A stretch of DNA of 64,000 nt from the NCBI GenBank assembly GCA_015501585.1, contig JADNRY010000085.1, positions 62,001-126,000 of the forward strand, written 5' to 3'. Shown in pieces: positions 15,496 through 26,770 of this stretch. The position numbers and the translations under genes are program-made. Each line of letters begins with the position of its first letter. Within the stretch, counting starts at the first letter, position 1. Under the pieces are notes generated by a model. That model saw nothing but the letters and a program-made list of their open reading frames with translations. It was not told the origin of the DNA and did no database searches. This stretch comes from Rhodocollybia butyracea (taxonomy: Eukaryota > Basidiomycota > Agaricomycetes > Agaricales > Omphalotaceae).

Positions 15496-15607
15496 CAAGC
15501 ATTGTATTCTCAAGATATAAACGAATGTCATATGGATATACCAAAAAAGATTAGGAAATTAAATGCAACAATGTATGATAAGTACGTTTGAAAGGAGTGA
15601 ACAAAAA

Positions 15608-16789
15608 TTAAAATGTATCTCCTTGAGCGGACATAAGCTCAGCCTGGATAAAACATGTACGACGCTTAACACTTCCAATAGCAATGTACATATCTGCAAC
15701 ACTAGTGTCACGACGAATAAGCTTGAACGCATCAATCATCTCATTGTCAGAAAGTTCATCGTCCTTCTCGAGGAGTGTAATCGCACGTTTCTTTCGTGCA
15801 GGAGAGAGAACGGAAGGATTGGTAGTCTCACCCATTGCACTGCGGGCGAGGTCACGTACAGCTTCAGCCATCTCGAACCCAGCATCACTTTGAGTAGGCT
15901 TACGGCCATGAGCACGTTTACGTTCGTTTGTGTCAGCAGTGGCCGCTTGACGCTTTCGCATAACTGGCGTAATGCTGTTCAAGCTGCTGGTGGGCATGAG
16001 GGGTTGGCGACCAGGAGTTTGCGCAGTAGTGAATGGTGACTATTGGAAAATATGAGACAACGAGCACAAATATACAAGAGGAAAAGCACCATCTCATTGT
16101 CATCTGTCGGACTTTCTTCCTCTTCCTCCTCTATCTCCCCCCCATCCATCTCGTCTATGCCATTGCTGTTGGTACTGGTTGTGCCCGAAGGAGGAAAGGG
16201 ATCACCCGGGAAAAATGCCGTAGCACCAGTTGCAACTTGGCCATCGATAAGCTCCTGTATCTGATCATACAGTGGGAAGCTCTTCTTTTGCCATTTTGCG
16301 AGACCCGGCTTTGACTGGAGCACCTCAATTAGCTATTGAAAAAGTATATTAGGTGGCATGAATTTACATACCTTGATCAAGGCAGCCCAAACTGCTGGCG
16401 TAGCCGTCGCAACCCCACGCGCTGAATCCCAACCAAAACCCGACTTCTCCCTAATGGACTTGACTTCTCGGTACTCTTTCTTGAGCTAGATAGAGTGTCA
16501 TGAGTTTTTTAAGTTGTATGCAAGGTCCTCTTACTGTGGACCAACGAGTCTTACATGAATCACTCGTTTTCTTGGCACCTGGAGAGGCTGAGTTACAAAG
16601 AGCCACCTCAGCAGCCTTATAAGCATCACTATGGAAGCCTCCATTGTCGGTCTGGAAGCCACCATCCTTTTGCTGCTTGAAAATATCGAGCAACTTCTGG
16701 TCATCATCGTTGCTCCAAGAAGCCTTCTTTGCAGCGGGTTTTTTGGTAGTAGGAGGGGGATTGTCTTGGATTTCGGACAGTTCAGACAT
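15608..16789 (-). CDS. Harbinger Myb/SANT-like accessory protein
   Basis: Harbinger elements carry a second gene whose Myb/SANT-like domain binds the element ends and helps bring the transposase into the nucleus. Here the N-terminus (from 16789) has KKASWSNDDDQKLLDIF, then SDSCKTRWSTLKKEYREVKS after an intron; W-, W- and helix spacing fit a trihelix/Myb_DNA-bind_3-type fold. I read three introns (about 16485-16535, about 16333-16371 and about 15998-16047), all giving an open frame through a basic stretch (MRKRQAATADTNERKRAHGR) to the stop at 15608. An acidic run (GGEIEEEEEESPTDDNEM) precedes the last intron. No disruption is seen. Confidence 0.8.
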
Positions 16790-17199
16790 TACGGATATGG
16801 TGTAGATAAAATAAAGAAACTAAGACGCGTCAGAAACGACTCAAAGAGGGAAAACAGAAAGGAAGGAAGGAAACGATAAGAGTCACGTCGTGACAGCTAG
16901 TCTAAAATTTACCGAACGCCAAGTTAAGTTAACCTTTGGGTGCAATCAATCGCAACTATCATCGCAACTCGTCTCCTGCCAAAATACAACCCAGAGTTGC
17001 CCAACTCGGGTTCCCGAACAGGGCCTCAGTTTCTTTTACTCTGTTTCTTCACTCTATTGTTTTCTTCACTCCGCAATATAACTCTCTTTGATTCCGATCC
17101 ATTGCGCAATGCTAAGTCAGCTTCCGCTCGACTTCCCGCCCATGCTTTATTGTCATCAGAAATGCTTGTGCTCAGCGGGTCCTACCCTCAGAGTCGGCG

Positions 17200-17886
17200 G
17201 AACCAGAGTACTTTACGGGGGAGTCTAAGGATGCTTGGCTGCCATGGATCTCATCCTTGAAAAGGATCTTCAAGGCAAAGCCAATAATCTACGAGGTTCC
17301 ACAGAGTCGTGTTGCATATGCTTGCTCCTTTTTAAGAGGTAGCACCAGTTCTCATTACGACAATCTGGTACAGATGGAGCAATCCCGAGGAGAGGATGTT
17401 TCCGCACTACACGAGTGGAATTCATTCATACAGGAGTTCCAGGTTCGGTTTGGAATATTTAATCCGACTATAGATGCTCAGTCACGGTTGGATGACATCC
17501 ACCAGGAGGAGGGAGAAGATTTTGCAGTGTTTATGATTTGGTTTGAGGAACTTGCATTCCGAACTGAATATAATGAACCCGCACTGATCAATCGACTTCG
17601 GAAGGCGGTAGTACCATGGTTAGATCTTAATATTTCAGCACAACCTGGCCACCCTCAGACACTCTTGGAATGGACACGCCGCTACCAGGACTTGGATGCG
17701 GCATGGAATCAGCAGATTAGGAGTCGGATGAATGTATCCAATGACTTGGAGCCACCCTTAGATTCCGAAAATGGCTTCCAACTTGACTATGTCAATCCGC
17801 CGATATCAACAATGGATGATTTTGCTAACGGAGAACTTGATCTCACACCACAGGATGATGTCCAAATTTCCTGGGACCTGGGATAA
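17200..17886 (+). pseudogene. Ty3/gypsy-like Gag (Retrotrans_gag) without pol
   Basis: The frame reads EYFTGESKDAWLPWISSLKRI, then a helical capsid-type segment (KPIIYEVPQSRVAYACSFLRG, SALHEWNSFIQEFQVRFGI, EDFAVFMIWFEELAFRTEYN), then a Ser/Asp-rich tail to TAA at 17884-17886. This matches the capsid region of Ty3 Gag. No CCHC knuckle and no pol follow, and the frame has no in-frame ATG before about 17371, so the protein start is missing or lies in another exon. The gene lies between two LTR-like segments. Confidence 0.65.
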
Positions 17887-18069
17887 CACCCGCCGTTGAG
17901 TACTTCATCTATTTGTCTATTTTTTCTGTTCAACTTTTGGTTCCGACAAATTTTATCTTTTCCGTTGGCGCCTGCCATCTATGTCCTTAAATGTTTTATT
18001 TATGTTTTCAACTACTTACATGCTGGGCCTAGCGTCTCCTTGCGGGCTCGGAGCTTGAAGGGGGGGTAA

Positions 18070-18606
18070 TGCCATGCCCCAGGCATATACAGACTGCCGA
18101 CGTTTCCTGCTTACCATTACATAACCTGCTTCCGCCGCATTTCCGGTTCTGATACACTTCCACTTTGCTTCCGTTTTACTTTTTCCTTCACTGTACACTT
18201 TCTATGATCCCGTCGATCCATTCTCCATCATTCTTACAATCATACATATGCTTTATGCTCATCCCACCGCTTCCTCTTATGTTCATTGTTGTCTTTCATC
18301 CCTTGTACTTCTTTTGGCTATTCTTGTCTTTTCTACTCTCAGATTATTACCTATCACTACTCCGGTCCTCGAGTACCCTTTATATAGTTCTGTACCATGT
18401 CAAGTACAGTAGATTGGAAAATATTGCTTAACCCCTTGACTCATGTGCTCTTGTGTGTTACGGTTTCTCGCTTTATCTGTTTCTTCACTCCATCATTTTC
18501 ACAACCTCTGCAATCTACTATCATCTATTTGGTTCCGCTCTGTTTGCGCCGCATCAGGTCAGCTACCGCTTGACCTTCCGCTTCCGCTCATATTGCTATC
18601 AAAGCA
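18070..18606 (+). mobile_element. 3' LTR of the gag-only element
   Basis: Starts TGCCATGCCCCAGGC just after the purine tract, has TATATAG near 18380, and ends with TTGCTATCAAAGCA. Similar to the three other LTR segments in the palindrome. Confidence 0.6.
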
Positions 18607-18610
18607 AGTA

Positions 18611-19670
18611 ATGATTAATGAGTGGTAATACTACTAAGAAAGGAATACGCGATCAAGTTTATTCGTCGTGACCATGCCTGGCATTTAATTACAGCGCTAT
18701 AACTTATTTACTTGAGCTATGCACATAAAGGGGTGTTGGAGTAATTGGCCCTCTCAGAGTAGTTGGAGTTGTTGACATTTGGGATGGAGAGGGGAGTTGG
18801 GGAGTTGGAGTAAATTGGCCCTCTTGGAGTAATTGGAGAAGTTGACATTTGCACTGGGGAGGGGAGTTGGAGCAATTGGCCCTCTCGGAGTAATTGGAGT
18901 AGTTGCAATTTCCAGCTTGGGGTAGTTGGAGTGGTTGACATTTGGGCTACTGACGGGTGTTGGACTAATTGGCCCTGTCGTAGTAGTTCGAGTAATTACA
19001 GTTGGGTGAGGGAGGGGAGTTGGAGCAATTGGAGTAGTAGTTGACATTTGGGCTGTGGAGGGGAGTCAAAGCAATTGCCCCTGTCAGAGTAATTAGGGGA
19101 GTTGGAGTAATTGGCCCTGTAGGAGTAGTTGGAGTAGTTCACAGTTGGGTACAACTACTCCAATTCCTCTGACAGGGCCAATTGCTCCATCTCCCCTCCC
19201 CAGCCCAAATGTCAACTTCTCCAATTACTCCGAGAGGGCCAATTGCTCCAACTCCCCTCCCTCACCCAACTGTAATTACTCGAACTACTCCGACAGGGCC
19301 AATTAGTCCAACACCCGTCAGTAGCCCAAATGTCAACCACTCCAACTACTCCAAGCTGGAAATTGCAACTACTCCAATTACTCCGAGAGGGCCAATTGCT
19401 CCAACTCCCCTCCCCAGTGCAAATGTCAACTTCTCCAATTACTCCAAGAGGGCCAATTTACTCCAACTCCCCAACTCCCCTCTCCATCCCAAATGTCAAC
19501 AACTCCAACTACTCTGAGAGGGCCAATTACTCCAACACCCCTTTATGTGCATAGCTCAAGTAAATAAGTTATAGCGCTGTAATTAAATGCCAGGCATGGT
19601 CACGACGAATAAACTTGATCGCGTATTCCTTTCTTAGTAGTATTACCACTCATTAATCAAAAGCGAGAAA
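18611..19670. repeat. Centre of symmetry: inner palindrome of satellite
   Basis: Satellite orientation flips at about 19148-19152, from GGAGTAGTTG to CAACTACTCC. The dispersed 115-bp segment lies at both outer edges (18611-18729 and 19549-19670) and the satellite variants match closely in mirror order. The left inner arm carries a shortened, slightly rearranged stretch (about 19030-19147). Confidence 0.75.
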
Positions 19671-20158
19671 CCAGAACACACAAGAGCACACGAGTCAAGG
19701 GGTTAAGCAATATTTCCAATCTACTGTATTGACATGGTACAGAACTATATAAAGGGTACTCAAGAACCGGAGTAGCAATAAGTAATAATCCAAGAGTAGA
19801 AAGGACAAGAACAGCCAAAAGAAGTACAAGAGATGAAAAGACAATGATGGATAGAAACGGAAGCGGCGGGATGGGCATAAATCATATGTATCACTGCCTA
19901 CAAATCAACAAAATTTTTTGTGGAAGTAGTAAAATTATTAATTTTACTATTTGCACCAAAATTTATGGTGATTTGCATGCAGTGTATGATTGTAAAAATG
20001 ATTGGGAATGGATCGGCGGGTTCATAGAAAGTGTCAGTGAAGGAAAAAGTAAGACAGAAGCAAAGCGGAAGTGTGTCGGAACTGGAAATGCGGAGGTAGC
20101 GGGTTATGTAACTGTAAGCGGCAAGCGTTGGCAGTCCGTATATGCCTAGGGCATGACA
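19663..20158 (-). mobile_element. LTR-derived segment, right arm (mirror of 11626-12125)
   Basis: Reverse-complement counterpart of the left-arm LTR segment, including the ~90-bp AT-rich insert (about 19890-19980). Its LTR-like start is at 20158. Confidence 0.65.
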
Positions 20159-21357
20159 AAATGGCAACTACTCCAACTACTCCAACTATGCCAGCACCCC
20201 TCAGTAGCCCAAATTGCAACTACTTCAATTCCTCTGACAGGGCCAATTGCTCCAACTCCCCTCACCAGGCCAATTGTCAACTACTCCAACTACTCCAAGT
20301 GGGCCAATTACTCCAACTCCCCTCAGTAGCCTAAATGGCAACTACTCCAACTACTCCAATTGCTCTAACTCCCCTCCCTCACCTAAATGTCAACCCCTCC
20401 AACTACTCCGAGAGGGCAAACTACTCCAACTACTCCAGCACCTCTCAGTAGCCCAACCGGCAACACTCCAACTACTCTGACAGGGCCAATTGCTCCAACT
20501 CCCCTCACCAGGTCAATTGTCAACTACTCCAACTACTCCAAGTGGGCCAATTACTCCAACACCCCTCAGTAGCCCAAATGGCAACTACTCCAACTACTCC
20601 AACTGTAGCACCCCTCAGTAGCCCAAATTGCAACTACTCCAATTCCTCCGACAGGGCCAATTGCTCCAACTCTCCTCACCAGCCTAAATGTCAAGTACTC
20701 CAACTATTCCGACAGGGCCAATTACTCCAACTCCCCTCAGTAGCCTAAATGGCAACTACTCCAACTACTCAAACTACTCCAGCACCCCTCAGTAGCCCAA
20801 ATTGCAACTACTCCAATTCCTCCGACAGGGCCAATCACTCCAACTCCCCTCCACAGCCCAAATGTCACTACTCCAACAGGGCCAATTACTCGAACTCCCC
20901 TCAGTAGTTTAAATGGCCACTACTCCAACTACTCCAAATACTCCAGCACCCCTCAGTAGCCCAAATGGCAACACTCCAACTACTCTGACAGGGCCGGGTA
21001 CTCCAACTCCCCTCACCAGGCCAATTGTCAACTACTCCAACTACTCCAAGTGGGCCAATTACTCCAATACCCCTCAGTAGCCCAAATGGCAACTACTCCA
21101 ACTACTCCAGCACCCCTCAGTAGCCCAAATTGAAACTATTCCAATTCCTCTGACAGGGCCAATTGCTCCAACTCCCCTCACCAGCCCAAATGTCAACTAC
21201 TCCAACTACTCTGACAGGGCCAATTACTCCAACTCCCCTCCCCAGCCCAAATGTCAACTACTCCAACTCCCCAACTCCCCTCTCCAGCCCAAATGTCAAC
21301 AACTCCAACGACTCTGAGAGGGCCAAATACTCCAACACCCCTTAGTAGCCCAAATCT
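20159..21357 (-). repeat. ~61-bp minisatellite, right arm
   Basis: CAACTACTCCAACTACTCC-oriented satellite units, mirror of the left-arm blocks. Open frames here are stop-poor artefacts of the repeat. Confidence 0.85.
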
Positions 21358-22186
21358 GTAAGGATCTAGGCAGAATCCTTTGAGCGCGGGTTACAAACCT
21401 GGAAACCAAAGTGCGGATATGCTCTGTACTGCCGTCGTTCAGCCGAACTGGGAAAGTTGGTTTGAGATGTGAAAGGATGTGAGTGTAGAACAGTTCCGAA
21501 GTGCCTATGGGATGTAAGACTTGCTTTGGGATCCTTAAAGGGACTAATATAAGGACGGCAGGTCCGTACAGGCAATAGAATGAACTTGGCGAGTAAGCCT
21601 GAGAGTAGATGAGTTTCCGACTCAAAGGGTAGGACCCACTAAGTGCAAGCGGCTTTGATAGCAATATGAGTGGAAGCGGAAGGTCAAGCGGTAGCTGACC
21701 TGATGCAGCGCAAACAGAGCGGAACCAAATAGATGAGAGTAGATTGCAGAAGTTGTGAAAACAATGGAGTGAAGAAATAGAGTTAAAGAAACAGATAAAG
21801 AGAGAAACCAGAACACAGAAGAGCACACGAGTCAAGGGGTTAAGCAATATTTTCAATCTACTGTACTTGACATGGTACAGAACTATATAAAGGGTACTCA
21901 AGGACCGGAGTAGCAATAAGTAATAACCCAAGAGTAGAAAAGACAAGAACAGCGAAAAGAAGTACAAGGGATGAAAAGACAATGATGGATAGAAACGGAA
22001 GCGGCGGGATGGGCATAAATCATATGTATGATTATAAAAATGATTGGGAATGGATTGGCAGGTTCATAGAAAGTGTCAGTGAAGGAAAAAAAGCGGAAGT
22101 GTATCGGAACCAGAAATGCAGCGGGAGCGGGTTATGTAACTGTAAGCGGCAAGCGTTGGCAGTCCGTATATGCCTAGGGCATGACA
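21350..22186 (-). mobile_element. Longer gypsy-like LTR plus leader fragment, right arm only
   Basis: Reads TGTCATGCCC from 22186 leftward through the TATA-like box to about 21660. It continues past the LTR into a leader (AGTGGGTCCTACCC) and 250 bp of sequence with no recognised domain. It is inserted between satellite units and I see no counterpart in the left arm, so it inserted after, or was lost from, one arm. Confidence 0.55.
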
Positions 22187-24145
22187 AAATGGCGACTACT
22201 CCAACTACTCCAGCATTCCAACAGGGCCAATTACTCCAACTCCCCTCAGTAGCCTAAATGGCAACTACTCCAGCACCCCTCAGTGGCCCAAATTGCAACT
22301 ACTCCAATTCCTCCAACAGGGCCAATTGCTCCAACTCCCCTCACCAGGTCAATTGTCAACTACTCCAACTACTCCAAGTGGGCCAATTACTCCAACTCCC
22401 CTCAGTAGCCTAAATGGCAACTACTCCAACTACTCCAACAGGGCCAATTACTCCAACTCGACCCCTCAGTAGCCCAAATTACAACTACTCCAATTCCTCC
22501 GACAGGGCCAATTGCTCCAACTCCCCTCCCCAGCCCAAATGTCAACTACTCCAATTACTCCAAGAGGGCCAATTTACTCCAACTCCCCAACTCCCCTCTC
22601 CAGCCCAAATGTCAACAACTCCAACTGCTCTGAGAGGGCCAATCACTCCAACACCCCTTAGTAGCCGTAATGGCAACTACTCCAACTACTCCAACTATTC
22701 CAGCACCCCTCAATAGCCCAAATTGCAACTACTCCAATTCCTCCAACAGGGCCACTTGCTCCAACTCCCCTCCCCAGCCCAAATGTCAACTACTCCAACT
22801 ACTCCGACAGGGCCAATTACTCCAACTCCCCAAATGGCAACTACTCCAATTACTCCAATTACTCCAGCACCCCTCAGTAGCCCAAATTGCAACTACTCCA
22901 ACTACTCCGACAGGGCCAATTACTCCAACTCCCCTCAGTAGCCTAAATGGCAACTACTCCCACTACTCCGACAGGGCCAATTACTCCAACTCCCCTCAGT
23001 AGCCTAAATGGCAACTACTCCAACTACTCCAACTCCTGAACTCCCCTCCCCAACCCAAATGTCAACAACTCCAACCACTCCGAAAGGGCCAATTACTCCA
23101 ACACCCCTCAGTAGCCCAAATGTCAACTACTCCAACTACTCCGACAGGGCCAATTACTCCAACTCCCCTCAGTAGCCTAAATGGCAACTACTCCAACTAC
23201 TCCACAAGGGCCAATTACTCCAAGTCCTGAACTTCCCTCCCCAACCCAAATGTCAACAACTCCAACCACTCCGAAAGGGCCAATTACTCCAACACCCCTC
23301 AGTAGCCCAAATGTCAACTACTCCAACTACTCCAACAGGGCCAATTACTCCAACTCCCCTCAGTAGCCTAAATGGCAACTACTCCAACTACTCCACAAGG
23401 GCCAATTACTCCAACTCCTGAACTCCCCTCCCCAACCCAAATGTCAACAACTCCAACCACTCCGAAAGGGCCAATTACTCCAACACCCCTCAGTAGCCCA
23501 AATCTCAACCACTCCTTGAACTACTCCAACAGGGCCAATTCCTCCAACTCCCCTCACCAGGTCAAATGTCAACTACTCCAACTACTCTGGCAGGGCCAAT
23601 TATTCCAACTCCCCTCACCAGGCCAAATGTCAACCAATTCCAACTACTCCAACAGGGCCAATCAGCCCAAATGTCAACTACTCCAACTACTCTGCCAGGG
23701 CCAATTACTCCAACACCCCTCAGTAGCCCAAATGTCAACCACTCCAACTACTCCAACAGGGCCAATCATTCCAACTCCCCTCACCAGGCTAAATGGCAAC
23801 TACTCCAACTACTCCAAGAGGCCCAATTACTCCAACCCCCCTCCTCAGCCCAAATGGCAACTACTCCAACTACTCCAACAGGGCCAATTACTCCAACTCC
23901 GCTCACCAGGCCAAATGTCAACCACTCCAACTACTCCAACAGGGCCCATTATTCCAACTCCCCTCACCAGGCCAAATGTCAACTACTCCAACCCCCCTCC
24001 TCAGCCCAAATGCCAACTACTCCAACTACTCCAACAGGGCCAATTACTCCCTTCTCCCCAGCCTCAATGACAACTACCTCAACTACTCCCACATTGCCAA
24101 TTACTCCACCTCCAGTCCCACACCCAAATACCAACTGCTCCAACT
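22187..24145 (-). repeat. ~61-bp minisatellite, outer right arm
   Basis: Mirror of 9330-11625; ends at the AT-rich terminal part of the arm. Confidence 0.85.
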
Positions 24146-25370
24146 TCTCTGACAGCATCAATTAATCTAACTTCTCTCCATATTTTCCCTTTAAGTTTCC
24201 TAAGTTCTGCCTTTAAGTTTCCTAAGTTTTGCCTTTAAGTTTCCTAAGTTTTGCCTTTAAGTTTCCTAAGTTTTCCCTTTAAGTTTCCTAAGTTTTCCCT
24301 TTAAGTTTCCTAAGTCATTCCCCTTGTGTTCTATAAGGTTCTCCCTCAATTTCCCTTCAAGTTTGTTAATTTCTTGATTTAATTTACTCTATATCCTTTT
24401 TCAGTCTTCCCTTTATATTCTCAAAGTTTTTGCTTTCTGTTTTGTAAACTTTTCTTTCCTTCTTCCTAAGTTTTCCTATTATTTTTCCTCTGTTTACCCT
24501 TTGAATTATCTTTATTCCAGCGCTTATTATATCTTTTTGGAATTTTCCAGTCTCCTCTGTTTCATTTAAACATTTCCTTACTTTTTCATTATTATTTGCT
24601 TTGTTCTTCAACTTATTGAAAGATTTTATAAACCCTATTTTCCTATGTTTTTCATATCTTTTAAACTAGGTGCCGTCTCAAATTTAATTGTGATTCTTCT
24701 CTTATGTGACTCCATCACACAATCTGATTTTCCTAAGTTTTAACCTTGTTGATATGGATTATGATTTACTAGGGGAATTCTTTCTTTAAATTGTTTCCCC
24801 TTGGATTTCCCTTTGTTTTTCCCCTATCTCATCTAATTACTCCCTATACATTTCCTAAGGTTCCTCCCTTATGGTTGCCATCTTCAAATCTTATTGAATA
24901 CTCAAATTTCCATATGCTTTTGATAAGTCATACCTTTGAATAATCAATGTTTGCCCCTTCATATCTAAAACATATGAGATAAATCCTTTTCCTAAGTGCT
25001 GCATAGAGACTTCCTTTGTAACTCAACTAATGATAATCTTATATAATGCATCATTTCCCTAAGTTTACTACAATGATTCAATAAACTGCTCATCTTATTG
25101 ATCTGTCATTTTTCGACAGTTTTTGATCTGAATTACATAAGTGGGGCTAACTTAGGGAACCCTGCACGCAGTGTATATCTCCTGCAGTTTTCATGCAATT
25201 TCTTCAAAGTAGGGCTCACTCACATTGCCTAAAGACATTCTCTATGCTGCTTTGATCTCATATGATCAGTTCCCCATGTTGTTCAGCACTCTTCAGTTCA
25301 TTCTCACTTAAGTGATTTTCGCTGTTTTTGCCATATTTCCATCAGTTTCCATTTGATTTCTTTCGTCCAG

Positions 25371-25985
25371 GGCTCGTTTAGATCCCCTATGTACCCCCTC
25401 ACTATCGCCTTACTCACGCTAGAGCAATTCCCAACTTTTTCCATCTCTCTCTCGTCATATAGGTGATTTTCAATGTTTTTGCCATAACTCCTTCAATTTT
25501 CACTCAATTTTTCCGAGGTAGGGCCCGTTCACATTCGCTTAGGACCCTCTCCATGCTCCTCCACTCACTTCCTGGTCACTTTCCATCTTGTTCATCTCCC
25601 CCTGGTCAGTCTCACTTAGGTGATTTTCGCTGTTTTTGCCATAATTCCATCAGTTCTTATTCAATTTCTTTCGTCCAGGGCTCGTTTAGATCCCCTAGGT
25701 ACCCCCTCACTATCGCCTTACTCACGCTAGAGCAATTCCCAACTTTTTCCATCTCTCTCTCGTCATATAGGTGATTTTCAATGTTTTTGCCATAACTCCT
25801 TCAATTTTCACTCAATTTTTCCGAGGTAGGGCCTGTTCACATTCGCTTAGGACCCTCTCCATGCTCCTCTACTCACTTCCTGGTCACTTTCTATCTGGGT
25901 CATCTCCCCCTGGTCAGTCTCACTTAGGTGATTTTTGATGTTTTTGCCATCTCTCCCTTGGTTTTCTCTCATTTTAAATGTAGGG
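25371..25985 (+). repeat. 306-bp direct tandem repeat, two copies
   Basis: AGGGCTCGTTTAGATCCCC begins at about 25371 and again at about 25677, with nearly identical sequence in between; a diverged partial third unit extends on both sides. The motif TAGGTGATTTTC...TGTTTTTGCCAT recurs within units. No coding evidence. Confidence 0.8.
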
Positions 25986-26224
25986 CACATTCACAGTCTC
26001 TAGGGAGCCTCTCTATGTTCCTTTATTCACTTCCTGTCTTTGCACTTTCCTACCCTGGTCCCATCCCACACTACCCCCAGTTGTATAGAATTTGTCTAGA
26101 TACCTAATGACCTCTGTCTACACAATTGATCTTTTTTAAACCTAAACCTCATTCAAGTTCAACTTAAATAGCAACTTTGGGCATTACTACTCTACAGTTG
26201 AACTCAGTACATGCCTTATACCAG

Positions 26225-26510
26225 GTTAAGCTCAAGTTGACTTCAGTTAATCTCAAGTTAACCTCAAGTTGACAAATCTACTGAGGTTGACCCTGGTTGA
26301 TCTCAAGCTAACAAATCTACTCAAGTTGACCCAGGTTAGCCTCAAGTTGGCAAATCTACTCAAGTTGGCCCAGGTCAACCTCAAGTTGACAAATATACTC
26401 AAGTTGGCCCATGTCAACCTCAAGTTGACAAATATACTCAGTTTGGCCTCAAGTTGGCAAATATACTGAAGTTGGCCTCAAGTTGGCTCAAGTTGGCTTG
26501 AGTCTATTAG
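26225..26510 (+). repeat. CTCAAGTTGACC-type short tandem repeats
   Basis: Runs of CTCAAGTTGACC / CAAATCTACT units about 30-36 bp long. The 66-codon open frame at 26269-26469 is a by-product of the repeat. Confidence 0.75.
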
Positions 26511-26770
26511 CCTTTTCCTGATGTATACTCCAGTTTTTTACCTATAATGAGCCATAATCATGCAAACACATCTTCATTATTAATTGCAGAACATGGAGAA
26601 TATATGCTGGAATTACACTAAAGATAAATAATGTTTAACATAATTTTATGAATCTTCAGTAATGCAATGCTGATACTACGGAATGCTGGTTTATGTAAGT
26701 TATGCTATGAATAATAAAACTATAATGAGTATATGAAAAGTGAATGTCCCTGTTTATCCATTGTAGATGT

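Larger units (their letters stand above)
13920..17025. mobile_element. PIF/Harbinger DNA transposon, nearly complete
   Basis: Terminal inverted repeats start GGCCCTGTTCGGGAACCCG at 13920 and are mirrored to end at 17025; similarity continues imperfectly for about 38 bp. A 3-bp TCA duplication flanks the ends (13917-13919 and 17026-17028), as expected for the TNA-type targets of this superfamily. Inside are two tail-to-tail genes: a DDE transposase (+) and a Myb/SANT-like protein (-), the standard Harbinger pair. Insertion was into the 5' LTR-like part of the gypsy-like element, so it is the younger of the two. Confidence 0.88.
13523..18606 (+). mobile_element. Gag-only Ty3/gypsy-like LTR element interrupted by Harbinger
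   Basis: Left LTR-like sequence starts TGTCATGCCCC at 13523, is interrupted by the Harbinger element (13920-17025) and resumes to about 17155. It is followed by a gag reading frame (about 17200-17886), a purine tract (about 18054-18066, GAAGGGGGGG) and a 3' LTR beginning TGCCATGCCCC at 18070 and ending near 18606. The 3' LTR has a TATA-like box at about 18379. The two LTRs share their beginning and end but are strongly diverged between. No protease, reverse transcriptase, RNase H or integrase is present. The element is therefore old or recombined and non-autonomous. Exact LTR ends and a target duplication were not established. Confidence 0.55.
8301..25174. mobile_element. 16.9-kb palindromic element with ~5-kb terminal inverted repeats
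   Basis: The first 300 or more bases from 8301 (beginning ACACTGCGTGCAGGG) are the exact reverse complement of the last bases ending at 25174. The match then continues through the AT-rich 8.3-9.3 kb segment, the 22-bp repeats, the 61-bp satellite and an LTR-derived segment, with scattered substitutions and indels. The inverted arms are about 8301-13520 and 19150-25174. Outside these points the two flanks are unrelated. I find no clear target-site duplication (flanks CCGGA and ATATC). The element could be a giant foldback transposon, or two inverted copies of an array joined by rearrangement. The centre carries a gypsy-like gag remnant and a Harbinger insertion. Confidence 0.75.

Noticed and set aside
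24384..24611. 75-codon Lys-rich ORF in the right palindrome terminus
   Set aside because: The mirror copy in the left arm has an in-frame TGA (8903-8905); the sequence is AT-rich and without motifs.
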